Of a stretch of 64,000 nt of DNA, positions 8,818 through 17,597 are shown piece by piece (within the stretch, counting starts at the first letter, position 1; each line of letters starts with the position of its first letter). Source of the DNA: Afipia birgiae 34632 (GTDB taxonomy: Bacteria; Pseudomonadota; Alphaproteobacteria; Rhizobiales; Xanthobacteraceae); contig NZ_HG326652.1 in NCBI RefSeq assembly GCF_000308295.2, positions 863,420 to 927,419 on the forward strand, read 5' to 3'. The translations under genes and the position numbers were made by a program. The notes beneath the pieces were generated by a model. It was given only the letters and a program-made list of their open reading frames with translations. It was not told the DNA's origin and did no database searches.

Positions 8818-8850
8818 CAAAAAAGGCGTCCCTTTCGGGACGCCTTTGGT
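8818..8850. terminator. Bidirectional terminator between radical SAM gene and glnA
   Basis: AAAGGCGTCCC-TTTC-GGGACGCCTTT is an 11-bp perfect stem flanked by A-run and T-rich sequence. It can end transcription from both convergent genes. Confidence 0.9.
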
Positions 8851-8883
8851 GTTTGCGAGAAGCAGTCGCCGCGAGGCGAGCGC

Positions 8884-10293
8884 TTACAGCGAGTAGTACA
8901 TTTCGAATTCGACCGGGTGCGGGGTCATCTCAAAGCGCTCGACCTCGGTCATCTTCAGTTCGATGAAGCTGTCGATGAAGTCGTCGTCGAACACGCCGCC
9001 GGCCTTCAGGAACGCGCGATCCTTGTCGAGGTTTTCAAGCGCCTCGCGGAGCGAACCGCACACCGTCGGAATGGTCTTCAGTTCTTCCTTCGGCAGGTCG
9101 TACAGATCCTTGTCCATCGCCGGACCCGGATCGATCTTGTTCTTGATGCCGTCGAGGCCGGCCATCAGCATCGCCGCGAAAGCGAGGTAGGGGTTCGCCA
9201 TCGGATCGGGGAAGCGCACTTCGACGCGCTTGGCCTTCGGGTTGGTGGTGTAGGGGATGCGGCAGGAGGCCGAACGGTTGCGCGCCGAGTAGGCGAGCAG
9301 CACCGGCGCTTCATAGCCCGGGACCAGACGCTTGTAGGAGTTGGTCGACGGGTTGGTGAAGGCGTTGATGGCCTTGGCGTGCTTGATGATGCCGCCGATA
9401 TAGTGGAGGCAGGTCTCGGAGAGGTCGGCGTACCTGTTGCCGGCGAAGGTCGGCTTGCCGTCCTTCCAGATCGACTGGTGCACATGCATGCCCGAGCCGT
9501 TGTCGCCGTAGACCGGCTTCGGCATGAAGGTGGCGGTCTTGCCGTAGATGTGCGCGACCTGATGGATGCAGTACTTGTAGACCTGCATCTGGTCGGCCAT
9601 GTGGGTCAGGGTGTCGAACTTCATGCCGAGCTCGTGCTGGGCGGAAGCGACCTCGTGGTGATGCTTCTCGACCTTGACGCCCATCTTGGCCATCGAGCCG
9701 AGCATTTCCGAGCGCATGTCCTGCACCGAGTCCTGCGGCGGAACGGGGAAGTAGCCGCCCTTGGTGCGGATGCGGTGGCCGAGGTTGCCGCCTTCATACT
9801 CGGTGTCCGAGTTGGTGGGCAGTTCGGACGAATCCAGCTTGAAGCCGGTGTTGTACGGCGTGGTCTGGAAGCGCACGTCGTCGAACACGAAGAACTCGGC
9901 TTCCGGGCCAACGAACACGGTGTCGCCGACGCCCATCGCCTTGACCTGGGCTTCGGCCTTCTTGGCGATGCCGCGCGGGTCCCGGTTGTAGGGTTCGCCG
10001 GTCGACGGCTCTAGAATGTCGCAGACGATGACCATGGTGGTTTCGGCGAAGAACGGATCGATCGTCGCCGTGGTCGGATCAGGCATCAGCGTCATGTCGG
10101 ATTCATTGATCGCCTTCCAGCCGGCAATCGATGATCCGTCGAACATCGTGCCTTCGGCGAAGATCTCCTCGTCGATCATCGAGATATCGAACGTGACGTG
10201 CTGCCACTTGCCGCGCGGGTCGGTGAAACGCAGGTCGACGTACTTGACGTCGTTGTCCTTGATCGACTTGAGGACGTCTTTGGCGGTCTTCAT
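8884..10293 (-). CDS. glnA: Glutamine synthetase type I
   Basis: The 469-aa protein is a full-length GSI: beta-grasp domain at the N-terminus ([21 protein letters not shown]), [10 protein letters not shown], the [11 protein letters not shown] and GYFPVPPQD segments, [10 protein letters not shown] of the catalytic domain, and [24 protein letters not shown]. Tyr398 in DKDLYDLP matches the adenylylation site of the GSI-beta class, so activity is likely controlled by GlnE together with PII. It makes glutamine from glutamate, ammonia and ATP in the cytoplasm. It lies behind glnB on the same strand with a hairpin in the 152-bp gap, the usual glnBA order in alphaproteobacteria. Confidence 0.98.
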   Translation of the reverse strand: MKTAKDVLKSIKDNDVKYVDLRFTDPRGKWQHVTFDISMIDEEIFAEGTMFDGSSIAGWKAINESDMTLMPDPTTATIDPFFAETTMVIVCDILEPSTGEPYNRDPRGIAKKAEAQVKAMGVGDTVFVGPEAEFFVFDDVRFQTTPYNTGFKLDSSELPTNSDTEYEGGNLGHRIRTKGGYFPVPPQDSVQDMRSEMLGSMAKMGVKVEKHHHEVASAQHELGMKFDTLTHMADQMQVYKYCIHQVAHIYGKTATFMPKPVYGDNGSGMHVHQSIWKDGKPTFAGNRYADLSETCLHYIGGIIKHAKAINAFTNPSTNSYKRLVPGYEAPVLLAYSARNRSASCRIPYTTNPKAKRVEVRFPDPMANPYLAFAAMLMAGLDGIKNKIDPGPAMDKDLYDLPKEELKTIPTVCGSLREALENLDKDRAFLKAGGVFDDDFIDSFIELKMTEVERFEMTPHPVEFEMYYSL

Positions 10294-10388
10294 GAATACC
10301 CCTTATGTCTGCTTGGTCGTTTGTCGTGTCGTGGATTGGATGCACCGAGAACTGGATGCACTGGGAGTGAGATGCAGTAAAAGCCTCG

Positions 10389-10407
10389 GGCGGCAGGAGC
10401 TGCCGCC
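10389..10407 (-). terminator. Hairpin in the glnB-glnA gap
   Basis: GGCGGCAG-GAG-CTGCCGCC forms a perfect 8-bp stem with a 3-base loop. In the transcript it is followed by CGAGGCTTTT, so it could be a leaky terminator or a processing site that sets the ratio of glnB to glnA mRNA. Confidence 0.55.
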
Positions 10408-10445
10408 GGCGAGGCGAGGTGAGCTAGTGGTAGCCTGAAATCAGG

Positions 10446-10784
<339 letters not shown>

Positions 10785-11160
10785 TTAGCGTCTCCCCGGC
10801 ACTTCCAACTGGCCTGTCTGTAGTTCCATATCGCGCGATGCACGCGCTCGTCACCTCGGTTCGTCGTCACGGTCGTCGCACGGGCGGGTGAGCGCCCGGG
10901 AAACGGCCGTCGCGCCCACCTGACATTCGCCGGTGAGCGGGACAATCCGAAAGTCATCCCCTAAAAGCAGGGTCTGTGCCAATTTATTAAGATATCGAAT
11001 TGGACAACGATATCATTTCGTTAGCGGTAACTTTGCCTCTTTGTGCGGCGAATGCCGCAAGAGTGGAAGGCTATGAATTAGGCAATTGCACAAAAATTAG
11101 CCTGACACTTTCCGGTTCTTCCCACCAGAGTGCCTCAGGATAAGGCGAGTCAAACAGCGA
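10785..11160. other. Divergent control region between glnB and nnr
   Basis: This 376-bp region has no gene. It holds the sigma54-type box (entered separately), an AT-rich stretch at about 10978-11040, and a perfect dyad TGCGGC-GAAT-GCCGCA at 11044-11059 that could be an activator site. No textbook NtrC site (GCAC-N7-GTGC) is obvious. Confidence 0.5.
10966..10982 (-). promoter_or_regulatory. Sigma54 (RpoN) promoter of glnB
   Basis: On the minus strand TTGGCACAGACCCTGCT has the diagnostic -24 GG and -12 GC separated by exactly 10 bases. It faces glnB and would give a leader of about 170 nt. NtrC-activated RpoN promoters upstream of glnB are known in Bradyrhizobium. Confidence 0.8.
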
Positions 11161-12660
11161 ATGGAAGTTCTCACAGTCTCGGAAATGGCGGCGGCTGATC
11201 AGGCCGCGATCGCAGGCGGCATCAGCGGCTTCTCGCTGATGCGCCGGGCCGGGCAGGCGGTGGCGCTGGTTGCAGAAGCCATGGCGGAGCGCGGACGAAT
11301 CCTGGTGGTGGCCGGTCGCGGCAATAATGGCGGCGATGGTTTCATCGCAGCGGCCGAACTCGCGGCAAAGGGGCGGGACGTCTCTGTCATCCTGCTGTGT
11401 GATCCCGCGACGCTGAAGGGCGATGCCGCGCTCGCAGCCGCTGAGTGGAAAGGTCCCGTGCTGCCTTGCGATCCGGCGGCACTTGGTCAGCCCAACCTGA
11501 TCGTCGATGCGCTGTTCGGCGCCGGCCTCGACCGGCCGGTGAAGGGCGATCCTTACGCGATGATCGAGGCGATGAATGCGAGCGGCGTTCCGATCCTCAG
11601 CGTCGATCTGCCGAGCGGTGTCAGCGGCGACACCGGAGAGGTGATGGGAATTGCCGTGGAGGCAGCGGCCACGGTCACGTTCTTCCGGCGCAAGCCGGGC
11701 CACCTGCTGCTGCCGGGCCGCGCACATTGCGGCGAGATCGATGTGGCCGACATCGGCATTGAAGCAGATGTGCTTGACGTCAACGCGCCGAAGACGTTCG
11801 AGAATGTGCCGGACCTGTGGGCCGATATCTTTCCGTCGCCGCAGGCCGACGGCCACAAATATGCGCGCGGTCATGCGGTGGTTGTCTCGGGCGATCTCAT
11901 CTCGACGGGAGCCGCGCGCCTGTCAGCACGCGCTGCGCTGCGCGCCGGTGCGGGCCTGGTCACGGTGGCCTCGCCGCGCGATGCGCTGGCGGTCAATGCC
12001 GCCGCGCTGACGGCGGTGATGGTTCGCGAGGCGGAAACGCCCCGGCAATTCGCGGAATTGCTTTCCGACAAACGGCTCAACGCCTGCGTGATCGGGCCCG
12101 CAACCGGGGTCGGCGAGCGCACGCGCGACATGGTCCGGGCCGCGTTGTCGGCACGGCGCAGCCTTGTGCTCGATGCCGATGCGCTGACGAGCTTTGTGGA
12201 CGATCCCGAAGCGCTCTTTGCCGAAATCAAAAAGCAGGACAATCCACAGGTTGTCCTCACCCCGCACGCGGGTGAATTCGGACGCCTGTTCAGCGGGTTG
12301 CCATCCGATTATCCACATGCGTCGAAGCTTGAACGTGCACGCCTAGCGGCGGTCCAGTCGGGGGCTGTGGTGCTGCTGAAGGGGGCCGACACGGTGGTCG
12401 CCGCGCCCGATGGCCGTGCGGCCATCACCGCCAATGCGCCGCCGTGGCTGGCAACGGCGGGATCGGGCGACGTGCTGGCCGGGATCATCGGCGGCCTGCA
12501 GGCGCAGGGCGTTCCGGCTTTCGAGGCGGCCTGCATCGGCGCGTGGATGCATGGCGAGGCCGGACAGGAATTCGGTCCGGGCCTGATCGCGGAAGACCTT
12601 CCGGATGTGTTGCCTGCAGTGCTGCGCAATCTCTACGATGAAATCGGGATTGCGTATTAG
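11161..12660 (+). CDS. nnr: Bifunctional NAD(P)H-hydrate repair enzyme
   Basis: The 499-aa fusion has an N-terminal YjeF epimerase domain (about residues 1-215; GRGNNGGDGF nucleotide loop, DALFGAGLDRP, SVDLPSGVSGDTG) and a C-terminal ADP-dependent dehydratase/ribokinase-like domain (about 225-495; LTPHAGEFGRLF, LLKGADTVVA and TAGSGDVLAGIIGG). The first interconverts R- and S-NAD(P)HX; the second dehydrates S-NAD(P)HX back to NAD(P)H. This is cytoplasmic metabolite repair. In E. coli the same two-domain arrangement is YjeF/Nnr. The gene diverges from glnB and looks monocistronic. Confidence 0.96.
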   Translation: MEVLTVSEMAAADQAAIAGGISGFSLMRRAGQAVALVAEAMAERGRILVVAGRGNNGGDGFIAAAELAAKGRDVSVILLCDPATLKGDAALAAAEWKGPVLPCDPAALGQPNLIVDALFGAGLDRPVKGDPYAMIEAMNASGVPILSVDLPSGVSGDTGEVMGIAVEAAATVTFFRRKPGHLLLPGRAHCGEIDVADIGIEADVLDVNAPKTFENVPDLWADIFPSPQADGHKYARGHAVVVSGDLISTGAARLSARAALRAGAGLVTVASPRDALAVNAAALTAVMVREAETPRQFAELLSDKRLNACVIGPATGVGERTRDMVRAALSARRSLVLDADALTSFVDDPEALFAEIKKQDNPQVVLTPHAGEFGRLFSGLPSDYPHASKLERARLAAVQSGAVVLLKGADTVVAAPDGRAAITANAPPWLATAGSGDVLAGIIGGLQAQGVPAFEAACIGAWMHGEAGQEFGPGLIAEDLPDVLPAVLRNLYDEIGIAY

Positions 12661-12690
12661 TTTGAACCGCGATCGGGGGGAACTGCTGAA

Positions 12691-12782
12691 CGTCATTGCG
12701 AGGAGCGCTTGCGACGAAGCAATCCAGTTCTTCCTAAACGCATGAACAAGACTGGATTGCTTCGCTTCGCTCGCAATGACGT
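12691..12782. repeat. Palindromic CGTCATTGCGAGGAGC repeat
   Basis: CGTCATTGCGAGGAGCG and CTCGCAATGACG at the two ends, plus CGAAGCAATCCAG / CTGGATTGCTTCG inside, give a long inverted repeat. It fills the gap between the convergent nnr and multicopper-oxidase-like genes and may double as a terminator. This repeat type is widespread in alphaproteobacteria. Confidence 0.8.
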
Positions 12783-12811
12783 AGGGCGAGCCAACGCGAC
12801 TTAATCGAGAA

Positions 12812-14137
12812 TTATTCCACTGTGTAGCTGCGCACGAGCTTGGGCGCGGCCCAGTTGATCGCAGCCGCCTCCATCAGCCAGCGTCCGGCATATTCGGCCA
12901 TGAACGCGATGCGCTGGGTCTGGCCTTTGTCCACCATCAGCGTGTCCAGCCAGAACGGCTTCCAGCCGTCGTCGAGCCGGTCGAGCAGCCGGAAATGGTG
13001 ACCGTGCAGGCGGAAAGCGACGGGCGTAGCGGTAGGATTGTTGATCGCCATCACGACGGTCCGCCCGCGCTTGACGCGATACGCCGGCGTTGTCGCGGCA
13101 TCAAACTTGACCGGCGCGAGCCACTGCGCGTCCGGATCGAGCGACAGGTCGGTGCGGAGCGCGCCCTTCAGGTCGAGACGTTCGGGAAGATTCCCGGACG
13201 GAAACGCGGCTGCGGGCGGCAGCGGCGCAGCGCGAACCGGAGCATCGTTCGACATCGTGAGTTGCGCGATGGTCCTTGGACCGGTGCCGTCGTGCAGGAT
13301 GATCGGCGAGACGGTGCCCGGCGCGCGCGTGGCGTCGATGAAAACGTCGATCCGCGATCCGGGCGCAAGCACAAGCTGGCCATCGCGGGCGGGGAAGGGT
13401 TCGGAGGGCTGACTGTCGATCGCCATGACGCGCACGTCATGGTTCTCGATCCGCAGGCCGAGGGGCGAGCGCGCGCAGCCGTTGATGAAACGCAGGCGCA
13501 CGCGTTCGTTGACCTTTGCGGTCAGATCGAACCGCGGCTGTCCGTTGACGGTGTAGACCGCGGTGGTGCCTTCGGGGTTACTCCCCGGCGCGATGGCGCT
13601 GCCGTCGGCTTTCACGCGCCATTCCTCGATCAGCAGCACCTCGTCGCGGTCGGCCGGAATCGGCGGACTGTCCTCGACGATGAGTGCGCGGCTGGACATC
13701 GGGCGCTCTGCGGAATCGCCAAGGAGTTGCGCGCTGACCAGGGCCGTGCCGGCCTGACGCAGGGGCAGGGTGAAGGAGGCGCGGCCACCCGGAGGGACGG
13801 GCGCCAGTCCGGTCAATGGAGCCGCAGCCTGCGCGCCATCAATTCCCAGCCAGTTCAGGACGATAGGAGACGAGAGTTCATTTGAAAGCGTAACTGCGAG
13901 GTCGCCCTTGCCGAACCGCAGGGAACTGGTGACAGGCCCCCCGTTCGGGGCCTCAAGCGCCCAGATCTGGCTCCGGGGCAGACCCTGTCCCAGCGCGGCG
14001 GTCGCGGGCCGCGCCTGCAACTGCAGGGCCGGACCGGTCTGGGCTGAGACAGGCAGCCGCAGCCCGGATGCGAGGGCGGCACCGCCGAGGCCTGCCAGCA
14101 GGGTGCGTCTGGAGGGCAAAAAGACCTGATTTGTCAT
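12812..14137 (-). CDS. Tat-exported multicopper-oxidase-fold protein lacking most copper ligands
   Basis: I read a 441-aa protein from ATG 14137; an upstream extension of the frame would cross the tRNA-Leu gene and is rejected. The N-terminus has a twin-arginine signal (SRRTLLAGLGGAALASG) and Ala-x-Ala type cleavage near residue 30. Three cupredoxin-like regions follow, with NGCARSPLGLRIENHD and FRLHGHHFRLLD in the expected MCO places. The first HWHG motif is replaced by NWLG, the HSH motif of domain 1 is absent, and the C-terminal HCHxxxH that supplies the type-1 Cys is replaced by MEAAAINW. Only the HGHHF of the third domain remains. It is therefore probably a non-oxidase scaffold like FtsP/SufI. 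Confidence 0.8.
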   Translation of the reverse strand: MTNQVFLPSRRTLLAGLGGAALASGLRLPVSAQTGPALQLQARPATAALGQGLPRSQIWALEAPNGGPVTSSLRFGKGDLAVTLSNELSSPIVLNWLGIDGAQAAAPLTGLAPVPPGGRASFTLPLRQAGTALVSAQLLGDSAERPMSSRALIVEDSPPIPADRDEVLLIEEWRVKADGSAIAPGSNPEGTTAVYTVNGQPRFDLTAKVNERVRLRFINGCARSPLGLRIENHDVRVMAIDSQPSEPFPARDGQLVLAPGSRIDVFIDATRAPGTVSPIILHDGTGPRTIAQLTMSNDAPVRAAPLPPAAAFPSGNLPERLDLKGALRTDLSLDPDAQWLAPVKFDAATTPAYRVKRGRTVVMAINNPTATPVAFRLHGHHFRLLDRLDDGWKPFWLDTLMVDKGQTQRIAFMAEYAGRWLMEAAAINWAAPKLVRSYTVE

Positions 14138-14288
14138 CGCTGATGCGGACCATTTTCCGCACCCGATGTCCAGTCGGCCCCTTGTCGCTAACGCCGCGTC
14201 GCCGCAGCCATTTTTTTGGCTCGCGAACCGGTTACACCGTGTTATAAGCCCGCCGCTCGCGGCTGTGCCGCCTGACGATATGCGCTGC

Positions 14289-14373
14289 GCGGGCGTGGCG
14301 GAACTGGTAGACGCGCTGGGTTTAGGTTCCAGTGACGAAAGTTGTGGGGGTTCGAGTCCCTCCGCCCGCACCA
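14289..14373 (+). tRNA. tRNA-Leu (anticodon UAG)
   Basis: The 85-base gene has a 7-bp acceptor stem (GCGGGCG/CGCCCGC), a D-arm with GGTAGACGC, anticodon loop TTTAGGT (UAG), a long class-II variable arm, T-arm GGTTCGAGTCC, and encoded CCA. The class-II arm and anticodon identify tRNA-Leu. Confidence 0.96.
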
Positions 14374-14539
14374 AGCGCGATTTTTGTTTGCGCAAGACAT
14401 TCTGGAGGAGACGTCCCTCGCGGGAACGTGTCCGCCGCACCACCGATGCATTCCGAACGGCTCGCGGCCGAATGGTTTGTGTCCAACAGATTGACAACGA
14501 CCCGGCTGCGCCGGGTCAAGCCGGAAGAAGATTGACGCC

Positions 14540-15898
14540 ATGCAGGTTACCGAAACCCTCGCCGAGGGATTGAAGCACGAGTTCAAGGTCAGCGTTCCCG
14601 CGTCGGATATCGATGCCAAGGTGGATGCCCGTCTTGTCGACATGAAGGACAAGGTTCGGCTGAACGGTTTCCGTCCCGGCAAGGTGCCAGTCGCTCATCT
14701 CAAGAAGGTCTACGGCCGCTCCGTCGCCGCCGAGACCGTCGAGCAGTTGATTCGCGACACCAACGCCGGAATCTTCACCGAGCGCGGTTTCCGTCTCGCG
14801 ACCGAGCCCAAGGTCACCATGCCGACCGAGGAAAAGGAAATCGAAGACGTTCTCGCGGGTAAGTCCGACCTGAATTATTCGGTCGCCATCGAAGTCGTGC
14901 CGGCGATTGAACTGGCTGACTTCAAGAGCTTCAATGTCGAAAAGCCGGTGGCGGAAGTGACCGACGCCGACGTCGACGAAGCGCTGAAGCGCATTGCCGA
15001 TCAGAGCCGTCCTTATGAAGCGAAGGGCGAAGGCGCGAAGGCCGAGAAGGGCGACCGCGTCACCGTTGCGTTCAAGGGCTCCATCGACGGCGAACTGTTC
15101 GACGGCGGCACCGGCGAAAACATTCAGGTCGTGATCGGTTCGGGCACGTTCATTCCGGGCTTCGAGGACCAGCTGATCGGCATCGCCTCGGGCGAGACCC
15201 GCAACGTCAAGGCCTCGTTCCCGAAGAACTATGCCGCGCCGAACCTCGCCGGCAAGGACGCCGAGTTCGAGACCACCGCGAGCCTGATCGAGGCGCCGCA
15301 GGAGTCGAAGGTCGACGACGAGTTCGCCAAGAACCTCGGCATGGAATCGCTCGACAAGCTCAAGGAAGCCATGCGCGAGCGGCTGGTGGCTGAATTCGCC
15401 GGTGCGTCGCGCCAGCGCGTGAAGCGCATCCTGCTCGACAAGCTCGACGAGACGCACAAGTTCGGTCCGCCGCCGTCGCTGGTCGAGGAAGAGTTCAAGC
15501 TGATGTGGAACTCGATCAAGGCCGAGATGGAATCGACCGGCAAGACCTTCGCCGACGAAGACACTACTGAGGAAAAGGCCAAGGAAGAATATGAGAAGAT
15601 CGCGGATCGCCGCGTTCGCCTCGGCCTTGTGCTCTCCGAGATCGGCGAGAAGAACAAGATCACCGTTACGGACGACGAAGTCAGCCGCGCGCTGATCGAC
15701 CGTGCGCGCCAGTCGCCGGGCCGCGAGAAGGAAGTCTGGGATTTCTATCGCAGCAATCCGAACGCGCTGGCCCAGCTTCGCGCGCCGATCTACGAGGACA
15801 AGGTCGTCGATTTCATTCTTGAGCTTGCCAACGTGACCGAGAAGAAGGTCACGCGCGACGATCTGCTCAAGGAAGAAGAAGACAAGACCGCCGCTTAA
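14540..15898 (+). CDS. tig: Trigger factor
   Basis: The 452-aa ribosome-associated chaperone and prolyl isomerase has three domains. The N-terminal ribosome-binding domain includes the GFRPGKVP loop at about residues 44-51; the FKBP-type PPIase domain (about 165-250) carries [16 protein letters not shown] and [12 protein letters not shown]; the helical C-terminal domain starts near 260. GGAAGAAG lies before ATG 14540. It starts 166 bp after tRNA-Leu and is followed by clpP beyond a small minus-strand gene, the typical tig-clpP-clpX-lon neighbourhood for folding and turnover of new proteins. Confidence 0.97.
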   Translation: MQVTETLAEGLKHEFKVSVPASDIDAKVDARLVDMKDKVRLNGFRPGKVPVAHLKKVYGRSVAAETVEQLIRDTNAGIFTERGFRLATEPKVTMPTEEKEIEDVLAGKSDLNYSVAIEVVPAIELADFKSFNVEKPVAEVTDADVDEALKRIADQSRPYEAKGEGAKAEKGDRVTVAFKGSIDGELFDGGTGENIQVVIGSGTFIPGFEDQLIGIASGETRNVKASFPKNYAAPNLAGKDAEFETTASLIEAPQESKVDDEFAKNLGMESLDKLKEAMRERLVAEFAGASRQRVKRILLDKLDETHKFGPPPSLVEEEFKLMWNSIKAEMESTGKTFADEDTTEEKAKEEYEKIADRRVRLGLVLSEIGEKNKITVTDDEVSRALIDRARQSPGREKEVWDFYRSNPNALAQLRAPIYEDKVVDFILELANVTEKKVTRDDLLKEEEDKTAA

Positions 15899-15919
15899 GC
15901 GCTGGCCGCTACGACAGCA

Positions 15920-15953
15920 CCGATCATCGCCGGTTACGGCTGGGGATGATCGG
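15920..15953. terminator. Hairpin between convergent tig and MaoC-like gene
   Basis: CCGATCATC and GATGATCGG are perfect arms with a further CCGG pairing inside, overlapping the last codons of the minus-strand gene. It has no U-run, so termination strength is uncertain. Confidence 0.4.
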
Positions 15954-16380
15954 GTCGCGAACGGATCACGGCATCCAGAACAACCGACAGAACGGTATCG
16001 GTTCCGTCGGTGATCTGGCTCCGGATCGTGATGACGGCATTTTTCCGTTCAGGCCGATGTGCGATCGCAGCAATCTCGGCATGCCCCGTGAGCGTCATGC
16101 CGGGGCGCACCGGCCTCTGAAATTTGGATTCGATGCGGGTGCCCGCGACGCCGGCCACCTGCCACCACATCGCTTCAACAATCAGCCGCTGGTAGATCGC
16201 CGTGGTGTGCAATCCGCTGGCGATGAGACCGCCGAAGGGACCCTTCGCCGCGGCGACCGGATCGACATGGATGAAGAGGGGATCGAAACGTTCCGCGAAA
16301 TCGATGATTTCGGCTTGTTCGATCGGGTAACCGCGAAAAGGAAAACGTTGCCCAACCGTGAGATCTTCAGCGTAAAGCAT
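15934..16380 (-). CDS. MaoC-like (R)-specific hydratase/dehydratase
   Basis: The 148-aa single hot-dog domain starts MLYAEDLTVGQRF. It has the hydratase motif FDPLFIHVDPVAAAKGPFGGLIASGLHT (about residues 32-59), with the Asp and His of the overhang segment present. Such proteins hydrate enoyl-CoA or process side chains in fatty acid or polyester metabolism; the substrate is not evident. It is a single gene convergent with tig and divergent from clpP. Confidence 0.85.
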   Translation of the reverse strand: MLYAEDLTVGQRFPFRGYPIEQAEIIDFAERFDPLFIHVDPVAAAKGPFGGLIASGLHTTAIYQRLIVEAMWWQVAGVAGTRIESKFQRPVRPGMTLTGHAEIAAIAHRPERKNAVITIRSQITDGTDTVLSVVLDAVIRSRPDHPQP

Positions 16381-16696
16381 GAGGGTCTGTTCCTTGCCGA
16401 GAGTGCGGCCGGACGATAGCAGGTCGGGTACGCGCAGCCATTACCTCCCGCGTCAGGCGCGCGGGAGGGATGAGGCTATATTAACGATATGAGCCGAATA
16501 CGCCCGAAGGCACGCCAGCGTCGCTTTCCGCTGTACGCCGAATCGGCTTCAACTGGCCTGGCTCCGGCTTTTCCCACCCTTGTGGTCGGCCGCTCCTGCT
16601 ATATCTGTAGAGTCCGACCCTTCTGCATCACGAGGCATTTCGTCTGCCGGAACATCCAGCCGTCCGGCCCCGCCTCCACTAACCATCAGGTGATAA
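16381..16696. other. Control region upstream of clpP
   Basis: The 316-bp interval has no gene. It carries a perfect hairpin CCTCCCGCG-TCAGGCG-CGCGGGAGG at 16445-16469 and a heat-shock-type promoter candidate near 16579-16606. Confidence 0.45.
16579..16606 (+). promoter_or_regulatory. Possible RpoH-type promoter of clpP
   Basis: CTTG at 16579-16582 and GCTATAT at 16598-16604 lie 15-16 bases apart, about 90 bp before the clpP start. Alphaproteobacterial RpoH promoters have CTTG and CYTATnT blocks with similar but often slightly wider spacing. clpP is a usual RpoH target. Confidence 0.35.
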
Positions 16697-17329
16697 ATGC
16701 GCGATCCCGTTGAAACCTACATGAACCTCGTGCCGATGGTGGTTGAGCAGACCAACCGCGGCGAGAGGGCGTACGACATTTTCTCGCGCCTCCTGAAAGA
16801 GCGCATCATCTTCGTGACCGGTCCGGTCGAGGACGGCATGTCGGTGCTGGTCGTCGCGCAGCTCCTGTTCCTGGAAGCCGAGAATCCGAAGAAGGAAATC
16901 TCGATGTACATCAACTCGCCGGGTGGCGTGGTGACATCGGGTCTGGCGATCTATGACACCATGCAGTTCATCCGTCCGCCGGTCTCGACCCTGTGCACCG
17001 GCCAGGCGGCGTCGATGGGTTCGCTGCTGCTCGCGGCTGGCCACAAGGACATGCGCTTCTCGCTGCCGAATTCGCGGATCATGGTTCATCAGCCGTCGGG
17101 CGGTTTTCAGGGCCAGGCGACCGACATCATGCTGCACGCGCAGGAAATCCTGAACCTGAAGAAGCGGCTGAACGAAATCTACGTCAAGCACACCGGCCAG
17201 ACCTACAAGGCGATCGAGGACGCGCTGGAGCGCGACAGATTTCTGACCGCCGAGATGGCGAAGGACTTCGGTCTGGTCGACCAGGTGATCGACAAGCGCG
17301 CCGAGGAAGTCACGCCGAAGCTGCCGTAA
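16697..17329 (+). CDS. clpP: ATP-dependent Clp protease proteolytic subunit
   Basis: The 210-aa serine protease forms the tetradecameric barrel that works with ClpX or ClpA. The catalytic triad is visible with the canonical spacing: Ser106 in GQAASMGS, His131 in MVHQPSGG and Asp180 in LERDRF. AGGTGAT precedes ATG 16697. A strong terminator follows, so clpP is transcribed apart from clpX, which lies 6.2 kb downstream beyond the CHAT gene; in many relatives the two are closer. Confidence 0.98.
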   Translation: MRDPVETYMNLVPMVVEQTNRGERAYDIFSRLLKERIIFVTGPVEDGMSVLVVAQLLFLEAENPKKEISMYINSPGGVVTSGLAIYDTMQFIRPPVSTLCTGQAASMGSLLLAAGHKDMRFSLPNSRIMVHQPSGGFQGQATDIMLHAQEILNLKKRLNEIYVKHTGQTYKAIEDALERDRFLTAEMAKDFGLVDQVIDKRAEEVTPKLP

Positions 17330-17357
17330 GGCGAATTCGCGGCCTGGTTGTGAAATG

Positions 17358-17388
17358 AAAAACGGACGCCCCTCGGGCGTCCGTTTTT
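17358..17388 (+). terminator. Intrinsic terminator of clpP
   Basis: AAACGGACGCC-CCTC-GGGCGTCCGTTT is a long GC-rich stem with a short loop followed by a run of T. Confidence 0.92.
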
Positions 17389-17597
17389 GCATGAACGCTT
17401 CACCCATTTGGGGTATGGCGCAGGCTTTTTGGGTGCCGCAGCCGCGCTGTACTTGACCGCATCAGGTTCTTGGCCGCTATTTCCAATTGATCCGGGACTT
17501 TTGGGCCCGTCTTATTTTTTCTGCTTTTTTGACGGCATCCAATTGCGCTCCGGACACACCGTATTTCGGTGAGAACGATGATGTCCGGGAGCATGCC

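Noticed and set aside
10919-10940. TGACATTCGCC resembling an arm of the composite element
   Set aside because: Only about ten bases match, there is no inverted partner and no CTAG; chance match.
14138-14497. Upstream extension of the multicopper-oxidase-like frame
   Set aside because: It would run across the tRNA-Leu gene and lacks a start site; the Tat signal marks the start at 14137.
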